Source: Punctularia strigosozonata HHB-11173 SS5
Lineage: Eukaryota > Basidiomycota > Agaricomycetes > Corticiales > Punctulariaceae
Assembly (NCBI RefSeq): GCF_000264995.1
Contig: NW_006767435.1
Span: 1,698,531 to 1,762,530 of the forward strand
Length of the DNA: 64,000 nucleotides
Reading direction: 5' to 3'
Position 1 is the stretch's first letter; every line of letters starts with the position of its first letter. Below the pieces are notes generated by a model. It was given only the letters and a program-made list of their open reading frames with translations, did no database searches and was not told the DNA's origin. The translations under genes and the position numbers were made by a program. Below are positions 1 through 11,193 of this stretch, piece after piece.

Positions 1-31
1 GCGTATATTCGATGCCGCTCCACCCTTTTAC

Positions 32-141
32 CCTGCGCATATCACGCACTCAGTCCCGCCTCCCCCTACCGTGGGGACCTTACACGGCGACTTCGGGCTT
101 CGGGAAGGCGAGGGGTCGAGTGACGATGAGGTTGACTCCAT
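32..141 (-). CDS. RING-finger protein, 5' exon only (runs off the left edge)
   Basis: Only the first coding exon is inside the window. The reading starts at an ATG and gives a short Ser/Pro-rich N-terminus, then a Gly-rich stretch and TECVICAG. Its C-x2-C pair preceded by Glu is the usual opening of a RING-HC zinc finger. The exon ends in phase 2 at a GTAAAA donor just before the window edge, so the rest of the RING and the protein lie to the left. RING proteins are mostly E3 ubiquitin ligases; that role is inferred from the family. In-frame codons continue upstream without another ATG, which decides the start. Only one cysteine pair is visible, so another zinc-binding type is possible. Confidence 0.5.
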
Positions 142-851
142 TGCCAAAGCGGAGGAATAACTATTATACTTTGCTACACTTTTCTTTTCACTCTGCTTCG
201 GCGGACTCGCTGTGTTCACTACCGTATATGGCCACTACGGACGATTTCATGATTCGCCCGTCGCCTCGTTCGTCGCCGGTGTACAACTCTTGCTACACCG
301 ACTATCGTGAAAACACTCAGAGTGGGACAACTACGCGGTACTTCCGGCCTATACACATATTTAGACAGTGCATTAGAAACGCCTTACCCTGCCCATTGCG
401 CTTGACTGCCGTGGTAGGTCCGTGTTTCCTTCGACGATGCTTTTCCCCCCACCCCGCTTTTTTCCCAAGCGGTTTTGCGGGGTGGACGGGGTTTTTAACG
501 CACTGACGAGGAGCCGGACTTCCACCAGTAAGCTGAAGACGGCTTGCCTAGCATACATTACATAGCACTGTATGTACACATGTACCTAGGATTTTTTGGT
601 GCCGGTGGTGAGACGGTGCGGTCGGCCTAATCAGCTCACGAAAACCGTCGAGCTGCTTGGCACGCTGTCGACTGCACGAGTGGCGTACGTGCAGCGCAGC
701 AACCGGCTGTTCCGCTACCGGGACCTCGTCGGCAATCTACCTACCTACCTACCTACCACCACCACCACTGAGTACCGAGTACCGAATCATCGTATCAGCA
801 CAGAGCCTGTTCTCGTTGCAACGCATCCTATCTCGGCGTCTCCTCGCAACT
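142..851. other. Intergenic region between divergent RING-finger and ETF-alpha genes
   Basis: Presumed shared promoter region. It holds a (CTAC)5 microsatellite followed by CAC triplets. No convincing coding or RNA gene was seen; the long open frames on both strands lack family similarity and use non-ATG starts. Confidence 0.5.
737..756. repeat. (CTAC)5 microsatellite
   Basis: Five perfect CTAC units followed by a short CAC run, about 100 bp upstream of the ETF-alpha start codon. Confidence 0.9.
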
Positions 852-2009
852 ATGTTCCGGGCACGACTGGCACCCAGGAATCTGTATACAAGAGTGTCTC
901 GGGGTTATGCTACTGCATCGTCCCCTCATGCGCTAGTCTTCCTAGAACATCGGGCAGGCACGCTTGATTCGGGTTCTCTGTCTGCGCTCACCGCCGCAAA
1001 GCAACTTGGCGGAGAAGTGACCGGGCTCATCGTCGGATCTCCGGAAGACGTCAAAGGTGCTGTAGATTCGGCGAAGAAGTGAGAGCGCTAATCTATCCGG
1101 CACCTCTACGCTGAAACTGATCCCAGAGATGCAGACTGGACGGAATCACATCCATTCTGCATGCGGGCTCCCCACAATACTCGACCCCTCTCCCGGAGGT
1201 GGTCACTCCCCTCCTCCTACAGTTGCTATCGTCATCCCCCTTCACGCATGTAGTATCTGCCCACTCGTCTTCCGCGAAATCGATACTCCCCCGCGTAGCG
1301 GCCAAGCTCGACATCCCGGCCGTCTCCGACATCACCTCGCTCGAGCACGACGCCTCGTCTAATAGCACGACCTTTACGCGGCCCATCTACGCAGGAAACG
1401 CGGTCGCGACCGTCAAGGCGCCGTCCTCCATCCCGATCAAGTTTTTCACCGTCCGCTCGACCGCCTTCGCCGCCGCGAAGGAGGGCGGCTCGGAGGCGGA
1501 GGTCAAGCCCCTCGACGCCGTCGAGGTATCCGACCCTCCGATCCAGCACGTCAGCACCTCGCTCACCAAATCCGACCGGCCAGAGCTGGGTGCCGCGTCC
1601 CGCGTCGTATCCGGCGGACGTGCGCTCAAGAACGCGGAGACGTTCGAGTCGACGCTGTACCCCCTTGCGGATCTCTTGGGCGCTGCTGTCGGCGCATCGC
1701 GTGCGGCTGTTGACGCGGGTTATGCGGACAACTCGCTTCAAGTTGGACAAACCGGAAAAGTCGTCGCACCGGAGCTGTACATGGCCTTCGGTATATCCGG
1801 TGCAATCCAACATCTCGCCGGCATGAAGGATTCCAAGATGATCGTTGCGGTGAACAAGGTAAAGGAGCTTCACAATCACTAAAGATGCCGCCTCCTCACT
1901 GCGCCGTGTACAGGACCCGGATGCTCCCATATTCCAGGTGGCCGACGTCGGGCTCGTTGCCGACCTTTTCGAGGTTGTACCCCAGCTCGTCGAGAAGCTC
2001 AAGGAGTAG
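852..2009 (+). CDS. ETFA: Electron transfer flavoprotein alpha subunit (mitochondrial)
   Basis: ETF-alpha pairs with ETF-beta, binds FAD and passes electrons from acyl-CoA and related matrix dehydrogenases to ETF-ubiquinone oxidoreductase. Exons 852-1078, 1135-1858 and 1914-2009 give 348 residues, close to the usual 330-350. The N-terminus ([10 protein letters not shown]...) is rich in Arg and lacks acidic residues, as expected for a matrix targeting peptide. Domain I follows ([16 protein letters not shown]). The C-terminal FAD domain shows [47 protein letters not shown] and the late [19 protein letters not shown], all signature segments of the family. Intron 1 restores [13 protein letters not shown] and intron 2 restores NK-DPDAP. 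It converges on the RACK1 gene, 228 bp away. Confidence 0.95.
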
Positions 2010-2196
2010 TAGCCATAAATATTGACAACTCATCATCTATATCATGTGACGGAACAAGCACAACCAGCTTTCCTCTGTTTGGCAAATCAGTCCATGAGTG
2101 GACGCCTCTGATGCGGGGACTGGCAGAATTTTCATGGATACAGCATGACACAATATCATAAGAACCCCTGAGTCATACAATGAGCACTCCCGCACG

Positions 2197-2210
2197 CCCC
2201 CCCCCCCCCC
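2197..2210. repeat. Poly-C tract (14 C)
   Basis: A run of 14 cytosines lies in the 228-bp gap between the convergent ETFA and RACK1 stop codons, about 30 bp beyond the RACK1 stop. Confidence 0.9.
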
Positions 2211-2237
2211 TCCCATTCTACGACAAGTCTGAACTTC

Positions 2238-3358
2238 TCATGCTGATACGGTCCACACGCGGACCTGGTCGTCGGTGAAGCCACCGAAGAGAGTCTGGCC
2301 GTCCGCGGACCAGGCGATCGAGACGCATTCAGGCTTGCGAACGTTTTTGCTCGAGGTGTCGATCTCGGGCGTTAGTTCATCGACAATGGACCTGGTGAGA
2401 GTTGGGTTTGATAAACACGGCGGCGTGCGATAGCGAACTGCAGCGACTCACTTGCTCTCAAGGTCGAAAATCTTGACGCAGGCCGCAGTGGCCGCGCAGA
2501 GCCAATAGCGGTTAGGCGAGAAGACAAGGGCATTGACGACGTCGCCAGCTTCGAGCGAGTACAAGTGCTTGCCCTCATTCAGATCCCAGAGCATGGTGAT
2601 ACCGTCCTTGCCTCCTGACGCCGCCAGCGAGCCGTCAGGGGAGACGGAGATCGTGTTGATATATCCGGTGTGGCCGTAGTGGTTGGTTTTGAGCTTGAAC
2701 TTCTGCAGTTCCCAAACCTTGACGACCTTGTCCCAGCCACAAGAGACAATGACGGGGTTCATTACGTTCGGACTGAAGCGAACGCAGGACACCCTTCACA
2801 GGCCAGGCTACTCAGTATCGCGTACTTCATAGTAGCTGCAGAGCTCATACCACTCGGTGTGACCATCCTCCTTGATGTCGTACTTGCACTCGCCGAGCGT
2901 GTTCCAGAGCTTGATTGTCTTGTCGCGCGAGCCGGAGACGATTTGCCTGTTGTCCGCGCTGAACGAAACGGAAAGTACATCGGAGGTGTGGCCGACGAAT
3001 CGGCGGGTGGTAGCGCCGGTGTTGAGGTCCCACAGGCGAAGCGTGTGGTCCCATGACGAGGACAGTGCGAACTGGCCATCGGAGGAAATGACGACGTCGG
3101 AAACGAAGTGGTTGTGGCCCTTCAATATGCGCTTCGGGTAACCGTAGGAGTCCTCATCGCGTGTGAGTTGCCAAACGATGATGGTCTTGTCTACCGACAG
3201 CACGAATGAGATATTGTGGTAATGCGAAAGCGGACTGATGAGGACTCACCGCGAGAGGCCGTCAAGATCATGTCCGGGTTCTCCGAAGAGGTCGCGATGG
3301 CGGTAACCCATCCTTTGTGGCCCGACAGGGACCCGAGGAAACGCAAGCTCTCAGACAT
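2238..3358 (-). CDS. cpc2: Guanine nucleotide-binding protein beta-like protein, RACK1/Cpc2/Asc1
   Basis: A seven-bladed WD40 protein that sits on the 40S ribosomal subunit near the mRNA exit and also scaffolds PKC and stress signalling. Exons in transcript order are 3250-3358, 2851-3190, 2452-2793 and 2238-2391, giving 314 residues, which matches the family exactly. Visible signatures include the N-terminal [96 protein letters not shown] and the last blade [15 protein letters not shown]. All introns are 57-60 nt with canonical ends. They are too short to host the box C/D snoRNAs found in RACK1 introns of some other eukaryotes, and I saw none. Confidence 0.97.
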
Positions 3359-5111
3359 GATGTTGGACGTTTGCCGCCGACAAGACTTGAGTGATTTTGG
3401 AGATGGAGGGGAGGGTTGCAGAGAGACCCGGGCGTGAGAACTACACAGCTGTTACCCACGCTCCATGCGTATAAGAATGTCGCGCCCAAACGTCTTCTCC
3501 TCACGACGCGGTCACGCAGCTGGTGAGTGCCTTCGCTTCGTTCTTTACACCCCCCTCGTTTCTTTGAATGATGTATCAGAAATATTTGCTACTTCAGAGG
3601 GTTCGCCCTATGAGACCATCAATTATCACCAAGATCTCTGACACCTTGTACATCCTTGCTTGTTGCTGCTTTTGCTAACGCGTGTTCCATGCAGACGCGA
3701 TCGTGTCGCAGCATATTGCACCGCTTGTTCCTCTGGATGTTGCCTTTTTACATTGGTGGGTCTGTGTTTCCCCGGCATTAGTTCTCTTCCTTCTCTCGCA
3801 AGAGATGACTTTCATTCTCTTCCCCGTCCTATACGACCATGCCGAGGAATAGAGCAGTCCGTTCGCAACGGACTAGCGCTTTACGGAGCGCACAGTGTAC
3901 TTGCCAGTGCCATTTCGTCTGATGCTCTCGCCTTCATAACTGTCACGTCACCTCAATCCATATTCTAACTCGCTTTTTAGTAGACATGTTGACGTGACTA
4001 GTCGTATCTGCTGCAAGAGGTGAGATGGTACTTCCATATCATTTAGCACAGTGCCCTCGTCGTGTTTCATGATGAATTTTCCGTTCTATTCGCAGTTTCC
4101 ACTCTAGCGCCCTCCTCGGAGTACTCCCTCAATGCGGAACGTCTATATTCCCCCGCGCCGCGTTGAACCCATCTAACGTTGGCGCGTGTGGGCCGCCTCC
4201 GGGTGCGCTGGGCGGGAAGCGAGGGTTGGCGTGATGCGGGTTATAATAGACCTTCCTTTGGATGTCTGATCTTTCAACACACGAGTTTTATGTTGTCTCG
4301 TTAATTGCTATGATCATCCGCTGACGCACCTCGATGTTCCTCCAGGTTCTTGACCCATCGCTGCTGAACGGTCCGCGTGGAGTTCCCAAGGGACTCAGCA
4401 GAGCGCATGACTGGCTGAAAAGCGACGGGTTGTGAGCGCTGATGATTCACCAGTCGGATCCTTTCTGAATCATTCCCAGCACGTACTATTCACTATTATC
4501 GTGTACCATACCTCTGTCAATGCCTATCCTCACCGTGATTATTGCACATTGATCTCCCGCGAACATCGTCTGTGCAAGACCAGAGAATATCTGCGCAACG
4601 CTGTTGGAAGTACGCCGGTGTGTTAACCATGGGTCAATGACTCGATGGAGATGCTTTGCCGTAGGAAATCGTCAGCATGACCTTCAAGTGGGACCGGTCT
4701 GGAATACACCGTTATATTCGACGAAATCCTTGGTTCGCTAAGTATTCCCGGGATGCTCTGCGTAGTATCCTCGCTTCTGTTCGTGACCATCTCAAATCAG
4801 GCTAGATAGCATTCTTTCAGAAATGATTGTTCATAATGACCAAGAAACTGACAGATCGATAACCTAGTAATTTATAATTCACGACTGTTCCCAGTAGAAC
4901 GGCTGTTCTCCGCCCGCGGGACGATGAAGTCGCATCGCGGATACGCTGTATACGGCTCGCCGCACCAAGCTAACCGCGAGAACCGACAACGAAGCGCACC
5001 TGTCATGTGATTGGGCGGCGGCGTAGGGCCCAAAGACCGTTCAGCTAGTTCAAGTTATCGGTTCCGTGACTCTGCTCATCATTTGCTCGTCAATATCTGG
5101 TCCGATTGGTG
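3359..5111. other. 1.75-kb gene-poor intergenic region
   Basis: Divergent promoter space between RACK1 (-) and the nucleoside hydrolase (+). Its composition is more even than that of the neighbouring genes. Only short open frames are present and none gives a recognisable family. Pyrimidine-rich stretches near 3540-3560 fit the RACK1 promoter. Decayed mobile DNA is possible, but no ends were found. Confidence 0.5.
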
Positions 5112-6813
5112 ATGAGCACAGGCGAATCAACTCGCAGAACCCCCGTCATTAGTTTGTTTGAAACTGAGATATTCTGAATCTCGCTGACGCGTCAGATACG
5201 GACGCCAGTTGACACCGACCCTGGTATCGATGACGCTCTCGCGATGTAGGAGCTACCAACACAAGCAGATTACTGTTCTTGACATACGGATTGTGTCACG
5301 AAAATAGACTACTTGCCCTAGCATCTCCTGAACTCGAGATTCTGGCCATCATCGTGTCTTTCGGTGCGCGCGATGCTTGCAGACCTAAATCATTGACTCA
5401 TCATCTACAATTAGGCAACACGGATGTTGATTCGTCGTAGTATGTCGTTTATTTGCGACTAGTCAAGACTTGGATAACCCGTTGCTATCGCAGTCTCAAT
5501 ATCTTCAAGATTTACCAAGCCCTCGAGCGCCATCTGGAGTCATTTCCCGAGGAGCGCGAACGTTATCCCAACTTCGACCCGAATAGGAAGCCTGTCTTGG
5601 CACGGGGTACAGATTTGCCCCTGGAAGGCGCTCTGCACAGCGCTCAATATTTCCATGGAAGGTTGGTCGTTTTCCGTGCGATACTATTTCGGCGCTCATC
5701 CACGCCCTCTCAGGGATGGCCTCGGAAACATCCAAGGACGGCATCCTGAACTGAACGTTGTGGCACCAGATGCTTCAGGTGTGCACCCATATCTCAACTT
5801 GTCCGCGAAACCCGGTTCGGAGGTGGTCCTCGACATCTTGCAAGCTCGGTCCAGCAGGAGTGTCTCTTACGTGGCCCTTGGCCCCCTCACAAACCTTGCG
5901 CTAGCACTGCGCACCAACGCCACAATCGTGAGGGAACGCATAGGACGGGTCATTACCATGGGCGGTGCCTTGGACGTTCCCGGAAATACCTCCCCAGTCG
6001 CAGAGTGTGCGCTCATTTGCTATTATATACTACCTCACACGTCACTGATTCAGCGCTTCTTCGAACAGTCAATTTTTTCGCTGATCCATTCGCGGTGAAA
6101 GAATTGCTGATGCCGGCCGACAACGCCAAGGGCTTCCCCTTAGAGCGTTTTGTTCTTCTCCCGCTCGACATCACCACGCCGCACGAGATGCGCTTTGCGG
6201 ACTATATCGAGAAGGTCGACCCCGCGTTCCGGAACACAGGGACCCCTTCTATCCCTGGGGGCAAGCCTCCCTTGACGCACTTCACCAGCAGCTGGCTTGA
6301 ACGTGCCCGAGAGGTGATGCTCGAGTTTGGCAAGGATGCCATTGAGTTGCACGACCCCGTGGCGGTGTGGTGCGCGATCGAGAATCCTCCTGTCGAAAAC
6401 GAAACCGTCGGCGGTATTCCGCAATTGCAAGAAGGTTGGAGGGCGACTGAACGCAAGTTCGAGGTCGAGAGGTAAGCTCATGTGTTGAACCTACACGCCA
6501 TGAGTAGGCCGCTGAGGGAGTTCATAGATTCGGCGAAATAACGCGTGGTATGCTTGTGGTCGACCGTCGGGAAGATGCTGGAGCGTACGCCCCTGGCGTC
6601 AACCGAGCCCAAGCTCAGGCCGAGCTCGAACACTCACAGACGATCAACCCTGACAATTTCGAGTCATTGGCAGTGCCTGCAGAGGTTGAGGTAGAAGCCG
6701 ACTCTGCCAAACAAGACCACGGACGGGGCGTAGCATGCGTTGTGCAAACACCTGGATTCGACACAGCCGCGAATTTGCTATTTCAGCGCGTGTGGGGTAT
6801 CAGACGCGAGTAG
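5112..6813 (+). CDS. Inosine/uridine-preferring nucleoside hydrolase
   Basis: Hydrolyses the N-glycosidic bond of nucleosides to free base and ribose in salvage. Exons 5112-5151, 5209-5245, 5308-5363, 5415-5436, 5494-5661, 5714-6006, 6069-6471 and 6528-6813 give 434 residues. The calcium-binding motif DTDPGIDDA is at residues 15-23; intron 1 (GTTTGT donor) falls inside it and splicing restores TPVIIDTDPG. Other signatures are FHGRDGLGNI, VALGPLTNLALAL, ITMGGALDVPGN, SPVAEFNFFADP and the late catalytic ELHDPVAVW with His near residue 300. The fourth exon is only 22 nt. The C-terminus has a longer tail than bacterial enzymes, as is common in fungi. The gene converges on the intradiol dioxygenase-like gene. 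Substrate preference cannot be read from the sequence. Confidence 0.93.
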
Positions 6814-6983
6814 AAGAAAACAAATATTGGTTGTGAAGCATCCTTCGGGTATTCGGCGCCTTATGGATGAATCGCAGGCAAGGAAAGACGTCAGACTAAA
6901 GATAGGAACGGGTCTTGGATGATAGCCAAAATATGTTCGTGTTGTATGTCATGTACAGTCGTGATCGGAAGATATTCGTAGCC

Positions 6984-8493
6984 TTAGTCGCTATCGGTGC
7001 TGTTGTTGACCCACCATTGGGTAGAAAGCTGAGGGCTTTGCCAGGACCTTATGAACACGTTATCAGCTCAATGAAGTAGAGAGAATCGTGGGGCGGTGCT
7101 CACATGTTTAATCCGACGACGATCTCGCCGATAACACCCTCCTGGAGCGTCTCGCCGATGTACGTTATTTCCATGTCGGCGTTATAGTCCTCTGCTGACT
7201 GGTAAGGGTACCACTGGTCGTCCGCGTTCTTCGTCGCGTTCTCCCACGAAATCGAGTTCGAGCTGTACGGCGACAGCGCTGCGACCTCCGCGTAGAAATC
7301 CATGTCGAAGAAGAACTGGCCAGTGTGCACGGCGCTGCCATTCGCGAAGAACGATCCGTTGTCGGCGAGATAACCCTCGGGATAAACCTTCGCAGAGACG
7401 CGCGTTACCATACCATACAGCCTATGACAGTGCCCCTGCTATCTGCAGTAAGAAACTTACCTTGATATGGAAGTGGGGCGCGCGGCCACTATACCATCCC
7501 GGAACTGTGATCACGGATCACTCGTGAGAACGGGCTACGGAAGCAACCCGCGGGACAGGGTGACCTACCGATGCTGTACATCGTCAAGTGGCCGTTCGGG
7601 TCCGTGTAGAACGCGCCGCGCAAGAAGTTCTCCTCGTCGCTAATGAAATCGTATCAGCGGGGAACGCGTCCATCGGAGCCGGCGGCACTCACTCAACATC
7701 CGTATCCAACATGGAACCGGCAGAGGTGGAATCGGCTCCGGATGTGTAGTCATACGAGGCTGATGTGGTGGTCGAAGCATTGCCGCCGGTAGCGGTTGGC
7801 ATCATGGACATGCTGCCGGTGATAGACATGGACGAGTTGTCGCCGCCAGGGCCCGAGCCTCCTGCTCCTGAGAACCCTCCGCCGCCTGAGAGCGCAGATC
7901 CGGTCTCTGCGATGTATCCGGAGCTAAGCTCAAACGTCAGTATCCATGCAGTACCAGATTAGAGACAAGGGTGTCTTACTAATAGCCGGTTGCGTTGGCG
8001 TGCCAGGCGTCAATCCAAGCAATGACCGGTTCGCAGGTCTCGTAGTCCACGAAGTCGGCCTCAACTTGGAGAGGCACTCCGCCCTGGCCCTGCGTGATGT
8101 TCTGACGGACTAGCTCGCCGAGGATATGATACGGGCCCTGCGGAACTTTGGGATCGGTATCACGAATCATGAGACTACAATTGGTCACTGTACCTGTGTC
8201 ACCTCGGGCGTGAGCTGGCAAGACGCGTTGTTGCCAACCAGGCCGTCATCGCGCGGAAGGATGGCGCGCTTGCCGAGCGCTCCGGCAGCACGACGGCGCT
8301 CCGCATGACGCTTTGCGCGACGGGCGGCGATTTGGGAGCCGCATCGCGTGTGGAGTTCGCGCGTGCTAACCGCAAAGTTTCGGCGGTATTCAACGAGCTC
8401 TTCAGCCGTCATGTCGTGGTCGTCATGGGCGGAAACGGCCCGAAAAGCGGCTGCGCTCACGAGGACGGAAGCAAGGGTGGTGAAAAATCTCAT
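6984..8493 (-). CDS. Secreted intradiol ring-cleavage dioxygenase-like protein
   Basis: Exons in transcript order are 8194-8493, 7980-8137, 7693-7923, 7569-7639, 7461-7504, 7104-7387 and 6984-7047, giving 383 residues. A signal peptide of about 22 residues (ending FRAVSA) is followed by a His/Arg-rich propeptide-like stretch. The catalytic fold shows LTPEVTQGPYHILGELVR, CEPV..WIDAWHANATGYYSG and PGWYSGRAPHFHIKVYPEG. The family's two Tyr and two His ferric ligands would be about Tyr153, Tyr258, His264 and His266. Exon 3 codes almost only for a Gly/Ser/Thr/Met-rich insert that interrupts the domain before DDEENFLRGAFYTDPNG. Fungal members cleave catechols extracellularly; the substrate is unknown here. 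The acceptor of exon 6 was chosen because it restores HIKVYPEG; the last exon (...NNSTDSD) is less certain. Confidence 0.88.
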
Positions 8494-9503
8494 GTCGAGT
8501 AGAGGAGTGAAGATTGGAGTTCCGTAGGGCTGATTTTTGCTGAGACTCGTATAGCCATTTTATATTGGAGAGCGGTCAGGGTCATGAAGGGCATCTCTTG
8601 GCGTAGAGGCCGCCGGTTGACATGGGCAGCGAGTTTTCTGACGTCGTGGACGGTAGCCTGCCCAGCATCGGATGGATGGACTTTCATTAGTTCCGGTGTC
8701 TCTTGCGCCTTCGCAGAATGCAGGCCGTGCGATTGGCTAACGCTCAAGAAGAAGAGACGTTGCACGGCGGCCATGAAACCGGGGAGGCCGGGGCACCGTA
8801 CTGCGGCGGGCCAATGCTGAAGCACGTGTTGCCGTCAATGTCCAGCTTTGACAATGACGGTTTTTCGTGCGGTACCGGTACAGCCACTCACCGCGATCGG
8901 AGAAGCAACATAGGCAGCCGACAGCAATGCAACAATGTGAGACATATGCAAAGATTGGCGCGCGTATCGACGTCGAAGTGACCAGCTTTATAATTAGGAA
9001 CAACGCGAGCTCTGTTTGTGGTGCGTTGTTCGGGATGATCCCAAGAGGTGGTGACTGGTATCCGTCCTGTACCATAAGGTCGACCATCACAATGGAGCCT
9101 TGCCATGGAGAAGAACTCCTGCGGAAACAACTCGCTCCATGATGGGAGGTCATGCTCTGGGAACGACGACCTGGTGAAAACGGTAGCGCTTATTCCATGG
9201 GCACGATTTCCGAGGTTCCCTCGAGATATCAACCGATCGTTGGTATCTTTTCGGCACCATGCCTGGTATTGACAGCGACTTTCGAAAGACAGCCAGCTAG
9301 ATCGTATGCGGTATGTAGCATGGTCCGGCAAGATAGAGCACGGCGGTGGTTGAAGACAAGGTGTGTGATGGTGAATTTGACGGGATCTGCGCAACACGTG
9401 CCAACATTCCGGCGACGGAGTGCCTCGGAGTGCTTACTCAACGACAATTTGAGCATTATCAAAATCGGGCGAGGCTGCTCTCCCTCTATCCACACCGCCC
9501 AGC
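8494..9503. other. Intergenic region between divergent intradiol and bZIP genes
   Basis: About 1 kb of promoter space. Open frames on both strands overlap each other and show no family features. Apart from the TATA box, nothing else is assignable. Confidence 0.5.
8559..8565 (-). promoter_or_regulatory. TATA box of the intradiol dioxygenase-like gene
   Basis: TATAAAA on the minus strand, about 65 bp upstream of the start codon, a normal position for a fungal TATA element. Confidence 0.55.
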
Positions 9504-10674
9504 ATGACTCGGGGCCGCAAGAAGGACCTCACCATCCCCGTCTCGCGCTCCCTCGTCACCCAGCGCGCCTACCGCGCACGCAAGGCCGCCTACATCGCCG
9601 ACCTCGAGGACCGCGTCCGCAAGGTCGACGCCGAGAACATCCGCCTGAGGCAGGAGCTCGATGCCGTCCGGCAGCAGGCCCTTGCAACGGGGGGCTCGGG
9701 CCTCTCGTTTTCCCCTCAAACGGTGAGCCCCATCCGTTTGTGCCCTCGCGAGGTGCAACAGTCGACGGCCGGGCTCTGATCGTGTGCATATTTGTGCCTC
9801 GCCGCAGGTCGAGGCTACCAACGACCTGATGCACCACCTCGCTGCTACATCCCAGGCGCTCGCCCGCTTCCAACAGACGGCGTTCATCAACAGCCATACC
9901 CCCGCCTCCTTCCAGGACCTGTACGAGCATCCCCGCCCTTCGCCGCCGCATCCGACCACAGCGGATCATCCCGATCTGGGCTCCGTCGCTGGCCCTTCTC
10001 ATCCGCGCAAATCGCCCAACGACCATCGCCTCAATCCCGACGCTGCGTTCGCGCCACACCACCTCGACGGCCTCTCCCACTCGCATCCCGCATCGCCGTT
10101 CTTTAACGGTAGAGACGGCCTGCCCGTACCGGGCCCGTCCACGCTCGCCGTTCCCCTCGCGGCGACAATGTCTTCGCCCCTCCCGGACACACGTGCACGC
10201 CCGGGCCCTCTTCGACCGTGGGAAGACGACGGAGGCACTCACTGGCACCACCTTCACCCCGATAGTGACCGGCTATACCGGTCGCACCCCGACGAATACC
10301 CTTCACGCCTCGCTCCCCAGCGTCGTCGCTCGCGACATGTGGATTCTCGCGGCGTTAGCCCGATGTCCGATTTCGTCGGACGGGACCTGGACGACGACGA
10401 GCACGACCAGCTCGAAGACGGCGAGGGCTCGGACGACGATGAGGACAGGGCTTTCATCGAAAGTCGCATGGCCGCAGCTGCCGGCAAGATCCGTTACGAT
10501 GCCTCATCGCGGATGGACTCAGAACCTAGCGAACGGGCCGAGCGCACGGTCAGCAAAGATGGGCCCTCGAAGCTTCCGACGTCCAATTCGGGCACGCTCA
10601 ACTCCTCCGCAACCGCGCGGGTCGCCTTAATGCCTCAGGATGGGTCATCGAGCGGCAGATCTATTCTGTCTTGA
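9504..10674 (+). CDS. bZIP transcription factor
   Basis: Exons 9504-9722 and 9808-10674 give 361 residues. The basic region is TQRAYRARKAAYIADLEDRV (about residues 19-38), with the Gln-Arg-Ala-Tyr-Arg-x-Arg pattern of fungal Yap-like bZIPs. A leucine-zipper heptad follows (LEDRVRKV..ENIRLRQEL..V) at about residues 34-60. The remainder is disordered: Pro/His-rich segments, an acidic block (DLDDDEHDQLEDGEGSDDDE) that could act as an activation region, and a Ser-rich tail. It is nuclear by family. Yap-type factors often respond to oxidative stress or metals, but I see no cysteine-rich Yap1 domain, so the input signal is unknown. The 85-nt intron right after the zipper is supported by frame continuity. 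Confidence 0.88.
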
Positions 10675-11193
10675 CGTATGCCGCTTTCATACCCTTTCAC
10701 GTACACGACCCCGGGACGAACCTCTTTCGACATTCCTTTCGGCTTCTTGCATAATATCTATTTGGACTCGTGTATTCGCCTATGGCCGCCGCCTCGTTGC
10801 ATCCATACGCTCGCTACGCCCACCCTGCTACCACCACCGCTCGTTTTCCCCTCCCATATACGACGCAGCCGTGCTTCCACTACTGTATGCGTGATCTGTC
10901 CTACTGTTGTATTTATTTATGGTCGTGTTTTCCTATACATTTTCACACCACTTTTCCGTCATCGAGATGCACATCTACCTCAATATTCCACGGACGTGCA
11001 TACATGTATGGCCATATACGACTTCATCTTTATTTTGTGTTAGTTCCTGTTTGGCTACTAATTCATGATATCGTATGTTGTAATACTGGTACACCAGGAT
11101 GTAAGGGCATTTGTGCGATATGTCACGGAGGTGGGGTATGATACCACGGATAATATATGGCCTTCGCAAAGAGCCGTAGACGATGCAACAGAG
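10675..11193. other. Convergent 3' intergenic region (bZIP / LEA2-like)
   Basis: About 0.5 kb of pyrimidine- and AT-rich sequence, consistent with 3' UTRs. No gene was seen. Confidence 0.5.

Noticed and set aside
1232-2002. 256-codon minus-strand open frame
   Set aside because: It is a shadow of ETF-alpha exons 2-3, with no family features.
2238-3358. snoRNA in RACK1 introns
   Set aside because: The introns are 57-60 nt and lack paired C and D boxes.
3359-5111. Decayed mobile element in the 1.75-kb gap
   Set aside because: No terminal repeats, target duplications or transposase-like frames could be seen.
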